The position numbers and the translations under genes were made by a program. Below, piece by piece: positions 26,625 through 35,127 of a stretch of 42,002 bases of DNA. The notes beneath the pieces were generated by a model. The model had not been told where the DNA came from and did no database searches. It saw nothing but the letters and a program-made list of their open reading frames with translations. Source of the stretch: CAZPRY01 sp964589175 (GTDB taxonomy: Bacteria > Fidelibacterota > UBA2242); the NCBI GenBank assembly GCA_964589175.1, contig CAZPRY010000036.1:1-42002 (forward strand), written 5' to 3'. Positions within the stretch are counted from its first letter, which is position 1. Each line of letters begins with the position of its first letter.

Positions 26625-27722
26625 ATGCCGGAAATCATTATTGCCGTCGATCATCTTAAAACCTTTATGTACGAAACACTGCTGGCTGCCGGTGTGCCCG
26701 CCGCCGACGCCGATATTGTCGTGGAAATCCTCATCGCTTCCGATTTGAGGGGCATCGAATCGCACGGCATCGGCCGTCTGAAGATGTACATCGACCGCAT
26801 CCTGGACGGCCGTCAGAAGGCCGTCACGAACTTCGAAATTCTGAAAGAATCGCCCGGCACCGCCCTCATCGACGGTCATCACGGCATGGGGCACGTCATC
26901 GCCTACAAAGCCATGAACCTGGCGATCCAAAAAGCCGGCAAAGTCGGCATCGCTGCTGTGGCCGTACGCAACGGCACGCATTTCGGTATCACCGGCTACT
27001 ATCCCATGATGGCGATTCGGCGCGGCATGGCGGGCCTGGCCTTTACCAACGCGCGTCCTACGATTTCGCCGACCTTCGGCAATGAGCCATTGCTGGGCAC
27101 CAATCCAATCGCCTTCGGCGTTCCCAGTGATGAAGAATGCCCTTTCCTGCTCGATATGGCCACGTCCATATCCCAGCGTGGAAAAATCGAGGTCGCCGAG
27201 CGCAAGGGCAAAATCCTGCCGGAAGGCATCGCCATGGACACCAACGGCAACTACGTCAGCGATCCTGTGACGCTGCTAAAAATGTTCGGCGAAAAAGCCG
27301 CTTCGCTGCTGCCGCTGGGCGGCGCCGGTGAGGAACTGGCCGGCTACAAAGGCTATGGTCTGGCGGTTATGGTCGAAATTCTCTCCTCGGCTTTCAGCGG
27401 CGGCCCGTTCGGCTGGGGACTGGTCGGATTCGACCCGGATGGAAATAAAATTCCCTTCCAGCTGGGGCACTTCTTCATGGCTATCGACGTCGCCAAATTC
27501 ATCGATCCGGAACAATTCAAAAAAATCACCGGCAACATCCTGCGCTCGATGCGCGAATCAGCCAAGCTGCCCGGTCAGAGCCGCATCTACACCGCCGGCG
27601 AGAAGGAGTTCGAAAACGAGAAACGCATTTTGCGCGAGGGCGTCCCGATCAACGAAAGCCTGCAACAAGAAATGAAGACACTGCAGCGGAATCTAAAGTT
27701 GAAAATCGCCTTGCCGTTCTGA
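26625..27722 (+). CDS. Ldh-family NAD(P)-dependent 2-hydroxyacid dehydrogenase (malate/L-lactate/ureidoglycolate type)
   Basis: 365 residues of the non-Rossmann L-sulfolactate/malate dehydrogenase family. RGIESHGIGRLKMY (His 47) and VRNGTHFGITGYYPMMA (His 119) are the signature catalytic and substrate segments. ISPTFGNEPLLGTNPIAFGVP and FLLDMATSISQRGKIEVA bind the coenzyme. GYKGYGLAVMVEILSSAFSGGPFG is the conserved late motif. The enzyme interconverts a 2-hydroxy and a 2-oxo acid with NAD(P). GAGAGGATAAAATT precedes the ATG. Family members act on malate, lactate, sulfolactate, ureidoglycolate or diketogulonate; the exact substrate cannot be assigned. Being downstream of a sugar kinase and hydrolase, it may belong to one catabolic route. 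Confidence 0.88.
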   Translation: MPEIIIAVDHLKTFMYETLLAAGVPAADADIVVEILIASDLRGIESHGIGRLKMYIDRILDGRQKAVTNFEILKESPGTALIDGHHGMGHVIAYKAMNLAIQKAGKVGIAAVAVRNGTHFGITGYYPMMAIRRGMAGLAFTNARPTISPTFGNEPLLGTNPIAFGVPSDEECPFLLDMATSISQRGKIEVAERKGKILPEGIAMDTNGNYVSDPVTLLKMFGEKAASLLPLGGAGEELAGYKGYGLAVMVEILSSAFSGGPFGWGLVGFDPDGNKIPFQLGHFFMAIDVAKFIDPEQFKKITGNILRSMRESAKLPGQSRIYTAGEKEFENEKRILREGVPINESLQQEMKTLQRNLKLKIALPF

Positions 27723-27872
27723 TAATCCCGGTATCTGAATAAGCGCTGGTTATCGGAACTTTTCACCCAAACTGCAAGTTTATAACAGGACATTCGGCAC
27801 GAAACGATTTCCGACATTATTGGGCACAAAACTTAACAAAATTTACACAATGATCAATCCAAGGAGGGTGAG

Positions 27873-29369
27873 ATGATCAGACAACGACATTCGAACGGCG
27901 GGGTGGCGGTCGTCCTCGGAAGCCTGCTTCTGCTTGCGATCACGGCCTGCACTCAAAAACCCGGGGATAAAATCCCCATCAGTACGCGATCCGTCGAAGC
28001 GCGGGAGTATTTTCTGAAGGGCCGCGATCTCTTTGAACGGCTGCAGGCGCAGGAAGCCATAGCCTATTTTGAGAAAGCCATCACCGCTGATCCGAACTTC
28101 GCCGTGGCCTACCTGAATCTTTCTTTCGTGGTTCCCAGCGCGAAGGAATTCTTTGCGAACCTCGACAAGGCGGTCGCCCTGGCCGACCGGGTTTCCGAAG
28201 GAGAACGCCTCTGGATTTTGGGGGTTCAGGCTGGTTTCAATGGTTTCCCGATGCAGCAGCGCGAGTACTATCAGAAATTGGTAGAACTCTACCCCAACGA
28301 CGAACGCGTTCATAATCTTTTAGGCGGTAACTATTTCGGGCAACAGGAATGGACACAGGCCGTGGATGCCTACCAAAAAGCGACGGCTATCGCGCCGGAA
28401 TTTTCGCAGCCGTACAACCAACTGGGATATGCCTACCGCTTCCTGGAGCAGTATGATGACGCCAAACGCAGCTTCGAGAAGTACATCGAACTGATTCCCA
28501 ACGATCCCAATCCGTATGACTCTTATGCCGAGCTGCTGATGAAAATGGGCGAGTTTAAGGAATCCATCGAATCGTATCGTCTGGCGCTCGCGATCAATCC
28601 CAATTTCGTCGCCTCGCATCTCGGCATCGCCACCGATCTGAATTTCCTGGAGCATCATGCCGAAGCTCGTCAGCAATTGCAGCAACTATACGACATCGCC
28701 CGCAACGACGGCGAACACCGCGCCGCGCTGTTTGCTACGGCAGTTTCATACGCCGATGAAGGAGATTTCCCGCATGCTCTGGAAGAACTGCGAAAAGTAT
28801 ATGTTTCCAACGCCGGAATCAACGACGCGGCCGGCATGGCCGGTAACCTCATTGTGCTGGGTAATGTCTTGCTGGAGATGGGTAAAACCCAAGAGGCCGG
28901 AGTGAATTTCGAAGAGGCTTTGAAAACTGTTCTGGATTCCGGCCTTTCCGATGAGGTCAAGGATAACAACCGCCGCGCGTATCTTTTTAATATGGCGCGG
29001 GTAGCTATCCGCGAAGGCGACCTGGAGACGGCCGAGGCCCGGACCGTTGAATTCCGGCAGGCAGTCCAAGCCATCGGAAACGCTAACCAGCTGCGGCTGG
29101 CATTCCAATTATCGGGTATGATCGCCCTGGCGCGAAAAGACTATGCCAAGGCCGTCGATGATTTTCAGCAGGGCAATCAGCAGGACCCGTACATTCTCTA
29201 CCGCCTGGCGCTTGCGTATCAGGATCAGGACGATTGCGAAAAGGCCGCCGAATATTTTGCCAAAGCAGCCAATTTCAACGGTCTGAACAACCTGAACTAC
29301 GCCTTCATCCGGCATAGGGCCCAGGATATGCTAAAGACAATGATGTCGAGACTCATGCCGGGTTCCTGA
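27873..29369 (+). CDS. TPR-repeat lipoprotein
   Basis: 498 residues. A short basic N-terminus and hydrophobic stretch end in a lipobox (LLLAITAC, Cys near residue 27), so it is likely lipid-anchored. The rest is tetratricopeptide repeats, for example AIAYFEKAITADPNFAVAYLNLSF, AVDAYQKATAIAPEFSQPYNQLGYAY, AKRSFEKYIELIPNDPNPYDSYAE, ESIESYRLALAINPNFVASHLGIA and AVDDFQQGNQQDPYILYRLALAY. TPR solenoids mediate protein-protein contacts; nothing identifies a partner. AAGGAGG precedes the ATG. The downstream outer-membrane barrel gene suggests an envelope role but is 166 bp away. Confidence 0.88.
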   Translation: MIRQRHSNGGVAVVLGSLLLLAITACTQKPGDKIPISTRSVEAREYFLKGRDLFERLQAQEAIAYFEKAITADPNFAVAYLNLSFVVPSAKEFFANLDKAVALADRVSEGERLWILGVQAGFNGFPMQQREYYQKLVELYPNDERVHNLLGGNYFGQQEWTQAVDAYQKATAIAPEFSQPYNQLGYAYRFLEQYDDAKRSFEKYIELIPNDPNPYDSYAELLMKMGEFKESIESYRLALAINPNFVASHLGIATDLNFLEHHAEARQQLQQLYDIARNDGEHRAALFATAVSYADEGDFPHALEELRKVYVSNAGINDAAGMAGNLIVLGNVLLEMGKTQEAGVNFEEALKTVLDSGLSDEVKDNNRRAYLFNMARVAIREGDLETAEARTVEFRQAVQAIGNANQLRLAFQLSGMIALARKDYAKAVDDFQQGNQQDPYILYRLALAYQDQDDCEKAAEYFAKAANFNGLNNLNYAFIRHRAQDMLKTMMSRLMPGS

Positions 29370-29535
29370 CGAGGCCCTGCGCCGTATCCAGCGAAGCGAT
29401 GAAGCAATCTGCCGGTCACTCGCGGAGGTCGTCAACGAGCGGATCGGAATTTGGCATGAAGTCGGATTGTCATTACCCGGAGCCTACGGTTCGAGTGAAT
29501 TTGTACAATCCACCGGACCTGTCGGAAGGCGTGAT

Positions 29536-30813
29536 ATGATAATCCGAGTTTTCCGGGAAGATTTTCACCGCCGCTACATCCCGGTTCTTTTTACTATCCT
29601 GGCACTTCTTACGATCCTCCCCGCTCAGAACACCGACCTGAGCATCCGGCACGCATCCGGAAGATTTGAAGCTATGGCCGGCGCAGGCATGGGCATCGCT
29701 GCGGGGATCGACGCCTTCGATCTCAACCCGGCCGGGCTGGCGGGACTCGAGGCGCCCGCTGCGGCGATAGCTTTCGGGATCACGCTCTATGATTACGAAC
29801 TTCTGAATACGCGTTTCGAGAGCAGCGCCACAGGATCGCGTCTCTTTGAATGGCGGAAAGTCGAAACCGAAATTAATTCCCTCGCTCTGGCCTTTCCACT
29901 TAGCAAACGTATTACAGTCGGAGCCGGAATCGCTCAGCGTATCAATGCCTTTACCCATAATGTCTACCGGGCGATTACCTGGAGCCCGTTGTTCTATCAG
30001 ACGACTCGCGGCGGATTGTATGACATCAGCCTCGCCGCCGGGATCGAGTTCAATCCGCATCTCGCTCTGGGCGGACAGGTTTTCCGCTCATGCGGATCGA
30101 TTCGCAGTGAGATCGTGGGCGACAATCATGGCACCGATAAGGATAAATGGGCCCGGCTGGAACACCGTTTCGAAGGCTATGGGGCATCCCTTGGACTGCA
30201 ACTCAGAACCAGGCACCTCTGTGCAGGCGCGACTTTCCGTTCGGCCGTTAATCCGGAAATCAAGATTAGCGCTACCGTCTCCGCCGACAAACTCTATAAA
30301 TCGCTCCTGCCTTCGTACGAATCGGTAGATTGGGCGTTGCCTGCGGTCTTGGCACTGGGTTTGGCCTACCGGATCGAAGACAAATTGCTGATTGCGCTCG
30401 ACTTCGAATCACAGCCCTTCGAAAGATCAGAAATCCGGATCAATCTCTTCGAGTATAACGGCCAACCGGACTGGACGACACTCCGTGTTTTGCGAGCAGG
30501 AATTGAATATCGGCCACTATGGGCACTCAATCTACCGCTCCGCTTCGGTTACGCCGTTTCCCAGCAACATTATGCATCCATCGAGGCCGAAGGCATTCAG
30601 AACACGATAATCGCGTACAGCTACGGCGCCCACAATCGCAAGCAACTCATCAGTACCGGCACAACCCTGACTCTTTATCGATTCGTGCTGGATTTAGCGC
30701 TTCACTACGCCTGGCTTCGTTCGGAACGGAATTTTCAGACCGGCATTCTCGTCGAGGATAATTTTACGGAAAGAGATTTTTCGCTGTCCATGCAGATTCG
30801 ATACTCGCTATAA
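29536..30813 (+). CDS. probable outer-membrane beta-barrel protein (OmpP1/FadL/PorV-like)
   Basis: 425 residues from ATG 29536; the in-frame TTG at 29467 would place the signal peptide internally. The signal peptide (YIPVLFTILALLTILPAQ) is followed by GRFEAMAGAGMGIAAGIDAFDLNPAGLAGL. That 'NPAGLA' opening is typical of FadL/PorV/UPF0164-like FCB outer-membrane barrels. Alternating polar/apolar strands continue to the end and the protein closes with FSLSMQIRYSL, a barrel-type terminal strand. Likely function is transport or surface assembly; PorV-like proteins serve in type IX secretion, but this one cannot be assigned that role from sequence. AAGG lies about 8 nt upstream of the ATG. Confidence 0.7.
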   Translation: MIIRVFREDFHRRYIPVLFTILALLTILPAQNTDLSIRHASGRFEAMAGAGMGIAAGIDAFDLNPAGLAGLEAPAAAIAFGITLYDYELLNTRFESSATGSRLFEWRKVETEINSLALAFPLSKRITVGAGIAQRINAFTHNVYRAITWSPLFYQTTRGGLYDISLAAGIEFNPHLALGGQVFRSCGSIRSEIVGDNHGTDKDKWARLEHRFEGYGASLGLQLRTRHLCAGATFRSAVNPEIKISATVSADKLYKSLLPSYESVDWALPAVLALGLAYRIEDKLLIALDFESQPFERSEIRINLFEYNGQPDWTTLRVLRAGIEYRPLWALNLPLRFGYAVSQQHYASIEAEGIQNTIIAYSYGAHNRKQLISTGTTLTLYRFVLDLALHYAWLRSERNFQTGILVEDNFTERDFSLSMQIRYSL

Positions 30814-30967
30814 GCCTCAATTTCTTCCATCAGGACTGTTATTTGATTTGTGCGTCAACGCTTACTTTTCAGCAAGCCGAATCTATGAATACATATACCA
30901 TTTATGCAATTGGGCGAAGTGTTCCTGTTCCATCCCGCCTTTCTGTTCTGCCGGCTTTTTCAAGGTA

Positions 30968-30986
30968 CTTATAAGCCTCTTATAAG
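30968..30986. repeat. two CTTATAAG palindromes separated by 3 bp
   Basis: CTTATAAG-CCT-CTTATAAG, two identical self-complementary octamers, about 50 bp upstream of the argR -35 box. Possibly a binding site; no protein can be named. Confidence 0.4.
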
Positions 30987-31034
30987 ACGGGTAGTGCATT
31001 TTTAAAGCGCCGACAAGATTTTACGAAATAGCGC

Positions 31035-31063
31035 TTGACAATCGTTTTTTGCCAATGTATATT
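31035..31063 (+). promoter_or_regulatory. argR promoter
   Basis: TTGACA (31035-31040), a 17-bp spacer and TATATT (31058-31063), about 35 bp upstream of the argR ATG. Nearly consensus sigma70 hexamers and spacing. The -10 box lies inside the palindrome at 31056-31090, consistent with repression by a DNA-bound regulator. Confidence 0.7.
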
Positions 31064-31090
31064 TATGCGGTTATTATGCATTTATATACA
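31056..31090. promoter_or_regulatory. palindromic operator, likely ARG box for ArgR autoregulation
   Basis: Arms TGTATATTTATGC (31056-31068) and GCATTTATATACA (31078-31090) are inverted repeats matching at 11 of 13 positions, around a 9-bp centre. The AT-rich 'TATGCATTTATA' wording resembles paired ARG boxes. It covers the -10 box and transcription start of argR and ends 8 bp before the ATG. Identification as the ArgR site is an inference from position and symmetry. Confidence 0.6.
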
Positions 31091-31098
31091 AGTGAGCC

Positions 31099-31578
31099 AT
31101 GAAAGACAAACAGAGCAGACAGCAGGAAATCGTCCAAATCATCAAAACTTCGCCGATCTCGAATCAGAAGGAGTTGAACGATGCGCTGTCCAGGCAGGGG
31201 TTCGAAGTCACCCAGGCCACCCTTTCCCGGGATCTTAACGAACTGCACATCGTGCGCATCCCGGATCTCAAAAAGGGGTATGTTTATGCCCTGCCAGAAA
31301 ACTTCACAGTCCCCTACGCTCACATGGCCGAAGAAAATTTCCCACTGCACAGTGTACGGTCGATTACTTTTTCACACAACCTGGCCGTGATCAAGTGCAT
31401 GCCCTCTTTCGCACCCAGCATCGCCATGTTCCTCGACGAACTGGGCATCGAAGAAATCATCGGCACGATTGCCGGTGACGACACCATTTTTGTCGCCCTT
31501 AAAGAAGGAATCGGCCGGGAGCAATTTCTGCCTACCCTTCTTGAAATACTTCCGGAGTTGCGCGAACGTATCCGATAA
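31099..31578 (+). CDS. argR: arginine repressor ArgR
   Basis: 159 residues, normal length. The N-terminal winged helix-turn-helix reads SRQQEIVQIIKTSPISNQKELNDALSRQGFEVTQATLSRDLNELHIVRIP, where ATLSRDL is the family recognition helix. The C-terminal hexamerisation/arginine-binding domain ends with LDELGIEEIIGTIAGDDTIFVAL, where the GTIAGDDT segment carries the Asp residues that bind arginine. It senses arginine and represses biosynthesis. The gene leads the cluster of six biosynthetic genes and has its own operator-covered promoter. argG follows after 48 bp. Confidence 0.95.
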   Translation: MKDKQSRQQEIVQIIKTSPISNQKELNDALSRQGFEVTQATLSRDLNELHIVRIPDLKKGYVYALPENFTVPYAHMAEENFPLHSVRSITFSHNLAVIKCMPSFAPSIAMFLDELGIEEIIGTIAGDDTIFVALKEGIGREQFLPTLLEILPELRERIR

Positions 31579-31626
31579 ATACGGCAACTCTCCCCAATCC
31601 ATAATTATCTAGAACAAGGAGAATCG

Positions 31627-32916
31627 ATGAAACAGGGAAAAGTCATATTAGCATATAGTGGTGGTCTGGACACCTCTGTCATATTGAAATGGCTGTGCAA
31701 TCAGGGTTATGAAGTCGTCTGTTACGTTGCCAACGTTGGCCAAAAAGACGATTTCAAGGCCATTGAAAAGAAAGCACTGGCTACCGGCGCATCGAAAATC
31801 TATATCGAAGACCTGCGCAAAGAATTCGTCACCGACTATATTTTCCCTGCCCTGCGCGCCAACGCCATTTACGAAGGCCGTTACCTGCTGGGAACCGCTT
31901 TGGCCCGCCCGCTGATTGCCAAGAGGCATATCGAAATCGCGATCAAAGAGGGCACTAATCTCGTCTCCCACGGATCGACCGGCAAGGGCAACGATCAGGT
32001 GCGTTTTGAATTTGCCTATTACGCGCTCATGCCGAACGTCGTCGTCGTCTCGCCCTGGAAAGACGCGGAATTCCTGGAGCAGTTCAAGGGCCGCGCCGAC
32101 CTGATCGCCTATGCTGAGAAGTACGGAATTCCGGTCAAAGCCTCTAAGGCCAAATCCTATAGTGAAGATGAAAACCTGCTGCATATCAGTCACGAGGCCG
32201 GCATTCTCGAAGATCCGGATTTCCGACCGCCGGAGCACGTTTATTCCATGACCGTTTCACCCATGGATGCGCCGGATAAAGAGACTTTACTGGAAATCGA
32301 GTTCAAGGACGGTTTCCCGATTGCGGTCAAGAACCTGGATGACGAAACCCTTAAAGGCGAACCGCTGGAACTTTTTCAGTACCTGAACGAAATCGCCAGC
32401 CAAAACGGCGTCGGGCGTATCGATATGGTTGAAAATCGCTTCATCGGGGTCAAGTCCCGCGGCATTTACGAATCGCCGGGCGCCACGATTCTCTGGGCCG
32501 CCCACCGCGACCTGGAAGGCATCGCCATGGACAAAGAGGTCATGCACATCCGCGATATGCTGACGCCCAAGTTCGCCGAGCTGATTTACAACGGCTTCTG
32601 GTTTTCCCCCGAAATGGACTTCCTGATGTGCGCTTTCGAGAAGAGCCAGGAGAAGATCGACGGCACCGTGACGATCGCGATCTACAAGGGCAATGTCATG
32701 GCCGTCGGCCGCAAATCACCGATTTCCCTGTATGATGAAAAGCTTTCCAGCATGGAGATCGAAGGCGGCTTCAATGCGCTCGATACTTTGGGATTCATCC
32801 ACATCAACGCCATTCGGCTCAAGGCCCATAACATCCTGTTAAGAAAACAACAACCCTACACCTGGAGAGAGAAACTCACCGAACATGAAGCTCTGGAAGA
32901 AGTCATACACGGTTGA
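31627..32916 (+). CDS. argG: argininosuccinate synthase
   Basis: 429 residues. Joins citrulline and aspartate with ATP to argininosuccinate, the penultimate arginine step. ATP pyrophosphatase P-loop is ILAYSGGLDTSVILKWL. Other conserved segments are YEGRYLLGTALARPLIAK, VSHGSTGKGNDQVRFE, SPWKD and the late FEKSQEKIDGTVTI. AAGGAGAAT precedes the ATG. The 3' end overlaps argH by 32 bp, which couples translation of the two final enzymes of the pathway. Length is at the longer end of the family (about 400-450). Confidence 0.96.
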   Translation: MKQGKVILAYSGGLDTSVILKWLCNQGYEVVCYVANVGQKDDFKAIEKKALATGASKIYIEDLRKEFVTDYIFPALRANAIYEGRYLLGTALARPLIAKRHIEIAIKEGTNLVSHGSTGKGNDQVRFEFAYYALMPNVVVVSPWKDAEFLEQFKGRADLIAYAEKYGIPVKASKAKSYSEDENLLHISHEAGILEDPDFRPPEHVYSMTVSPMDAPDKETLLEIEFKDGFPIAVKNLDDETLKGEPLELFQYLNEIASQNGVGRIDMVENRFIGVKSRGIYESPGATILWAAHRDLEGIAMDKEVMHIRDMLTPKFAELIYNGFWFSPEMDFLMCAFEKSQEKIDGTVTIAIYKGNVMAVGRKSPISLYDEKLSSMEIEGGFNALDTLGFIHINAIRLKAHNILLRKQQPYTWREKLTEHEALEEVIHG

Positions 32917-34066
32917 TGAACGGATCGAAAAGTACACCGTCGGCGACGATCCCGCTCTGGATCTGGTCATCGCTCCCTATGATTGTGTCGCATCCATGGC
33001 GCATGCCAAAATGCTGCACAAAATCGGGATTCTGAAAGCGGCTGAACTGGATGCAATTCTTACCGAAATGGATAACATCCTGCAGTCCATCCAAAACGGT
33101 AATTTCAACATCGATCCGGCCGACGAGGACTGCCACACTGCAATCGAAAATCGCCTCACCCAAAAGCTGGGTGAGACCGGTAAGAAGATCCACACGGCCC
33201 GTTCGCGCAACGACCAGGTTCTCACCGCTCTGCGACTGTATTACAAGCACCAGATCGCTGAAATAGAAGTTACCATCCACTCCTTCCTCAGGACCGTAGA
33301 AGTCTTTATTGACAGCTACGGTCCCACCATTTTCCCCGGTTATACCCATACCCGGAAAGCAATGCCGAGCTCCATGAGCATGTGGGCTGGGGCTATCCTA
33401 TCTGCCATGGAGGACAACCTCAGGCAATTAAAATCATTGCACGACTTAATTGATCAATCGCCTCTTGGCACGGCTGCCGGGTATGGGGTACCGCTCGAAA
33501 TCGACCGCGAATTCACCGCCGCGGAGATGGGTTTTGCGCGTGTGCAGCGCAATCCGATCTACGCCCAGATGAGCAGGGGCAAATTCGAAGGTGCGATTCT
33601 CCACCTGCTCTCGTTCATCATGTTCGATCTGAACAAATTCGCCGGTGATCTGATCTTGTTCAGCATGCCGGAATTCGCTTACTTTTCCCTGCCGGACCAA
33701 TTTCTCACCGGCTCTTCCATCATGCCCCACAAGAAAAATCCGGACGTGTTGGAACTGGTACGAGCCAATTATCACCGGGTCACATCGGCGGAATTCGAAG
33801 TCAAGTCGATGATCGCCAACCTGATTAATGGCTACCACCGCGATTTTCAATTGCTTAAAGCGCCGGTAATCCGCGGTTTCGACATCACCCTCGACAGCCT
33901 GGCCATCATGGACCACGTATTCGCCAATCTTAAGGTGAACGCGGAAAATTGCAGCAAGGCGCTTAGCGAAGAATTATACGCCACGGAGAAGGTCTACGAG
34001 CTTGTGAAACAGGGCCGCAGTTTCCGGGACGCCTATCGGGAGATCGGCAAACAATATGAAAAGTAA
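32885..34066 (+). CDS. argH: argininosuccinate lyase, short C-terminus
   Basis: 393 residues; cleaves argininosuccinate to arginine and fumarate. Fumarase/aspartase superfamily motifs are IHTARSRNDQV (102-112), GYTHTRKAMPSS (152-163) with the catalytic-region His, and the signature GSSIMPHKKNPD (276-287) with the mobile-loop Ser. Most ArgH proteins are about 445-470 residues. This one stops after FRDAYREIGKQYEK, at the point where others continue with about 50-60 more residues of the C-terminal domain. It still contains all the active-site regions. It overlaps argG by 32 bp and argC by 11 bp. The short end may be a lineage feature or a recent truncation. Confidence 0.93.
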   Translation: MKLWKKSYTVDERIEKYTVGDDPALDLVIAPYDCVASMAHAKMLHKIGILKAAELDAILTEMDNILQSIQNGNFNIDPADEDCHTAIENRLTQKLGETGKKIHTARSRNDQVLTALRLYYKHQIAEIEVTIHSFLRTVEVFIDSYGPTIFPGYTHTRKAMPSSMSMWAGAILSAMEDNLRQLKSLHDLIDQSPLGTAAGYGVPLEIDREFTAAEMGFARVQRNPIYAQMSRGKFEGAILHLLSFIMFDLNKFAGDLILFSMPEFAYFSLPDQFLTGSSIMPHKKNPDVLELVRANYHRVTSAEFEVKSMIANLINGYHRDFQLLKAPVIRGFDITLDSLAIMDHVFANLKVNAENCSKALSEELYATEKVYELVKQGRSFRDAYREIGKQYEK

Positions 34067-35102
34067 AGTAAATTCAGCGAAGGCTAAAATTCGCGTTTCG
34101 GTCGTTGGGGCATCCGGCTACACCGGCTACGAACTGGTCAAAATTTTTACGCGGCATCCACAGGTCGAAATCAAGTACCTGGCGGTTCGCCAGAATGTCG
34201 GCCTGCGTTTCTCGGAACTCTACCCGGCCCTCAGAGGACTTTGCGACATCAAATGTTCGGCCATCGACGTGGACCGCATCGCCGCTGACAGCGACGTGAT
34301 TTTCTTCGGATTGCCGCACAAAACCAGCATGGAGATTATTCCCAAATTCCTGGCCTCCGGCAAGAAGCTCATCGATCTCAGCGCCGATTACCGGCTGAAT
34401 TCGGCCGAATTGTACAAAACCGCCTACGCGGCCGAGCACCTTGATGCGGAACACCTGGCGCAGTTCGTCTATGGCTTACCGGAGTTCAATCGTAAAAAAA
34501 TCCGGTCGGCGACGGCTGTTGCCAATCCCGGCTGTTTCCCTACCGGAGTCGAGCTGGCCCTGATGCCGGTTCTCAAAGCCGGATTGATCCGGACCGATGC
34601 GATCCTGGTGGACAGCAAAACCGGCATTTCCGGCGGCGGCAAGACACCCAAACCGGCTTTCCATTTCCCGGAATGCAACGAGAACCTGACGGCCTATAAA
34701 GTCGGTACGCATCAGCACGAACCGGAGATGGAACAGGAACTCTCCAAGATGGCCGGCGAGCCCGTAGACATCGTCTTCGTGCCGCACTTAGTGCCGCTCA
34801 CAAGGGGCATTTACAGCACCATTTACACAGAATTAAAGCAGCCGGTCACGTCGTCCGAGCTTCAGCAACTTTACGAGAAATTCTACGCAACGGAACCGTT
34901 TGTGCGGGTAATGGAAAACGGCAAGGTCCCCGAGATCAAGCACGTCGCCTACACGAATTTCTGCGACATCGGCCTGAAGATTATCAACGGCCGGCTTATC
35001 CTGATGAGCGCCATCGACAACATGATCAAAGGCGCATCGGGACAGGCCGTTCAGAATATGAATATTATGATGAACCTGGACGAAACGGCAGGACTTTTAT
35101 AG
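34056..35102 (+). CDS. argC: N-acetyl-gamma-glutamyl-phosphate reductase
   Basis: 348 residues, usual length. Reduces N-acetylglutamyl phosphate to the semialdehyde with NADPH. Rossmann motif GASGYTGYELVKIF at the N-terminus. Catalytic Cys segment is ANPGCFPTGVELALMPVL. Further conserved parts are DSKTGISGGGKTP and the catalytic His region GTHQHEPEMEQEL, then FVPHLVPLTRGI. The start ATG lies inside the end of argH (11-bp overlap), so translation is likely coupled. Confidence 0.95.
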   Translation: MKSKVNSAKAKIRVSVVGASGYTGYELVKIFTRHPQVEIKYLAVRQNVGLRFSELYPALRGLCDIKCSAIDVDRIAADSDVIFFGLPHKTSMEIIPKFLASGKKLIDLSADYRLNSAELYKTAYAAEHLDAEHLAQFVYGLPEFNRKKIRSATAVANPGCFPTGVELALMPVLKAGLIRTDAILVDSKTGISGGGKTPKPAFHFPECNENLTAYKVGTHQHEPEMEQELSKMAGEPVDIVFVPHLVPLTRGIYSTIYTELKQPVTSSELQQLYEKFYATEPFVRVMENGKVPEIKHVAYTNFCDIGLKIINGRLILMSAIDNMIKGASGQAVQNMNIMMNLDETAGLL

Positions 35103-35127
35103 CCACAAGGCAAACCCTGGAGTTAGC

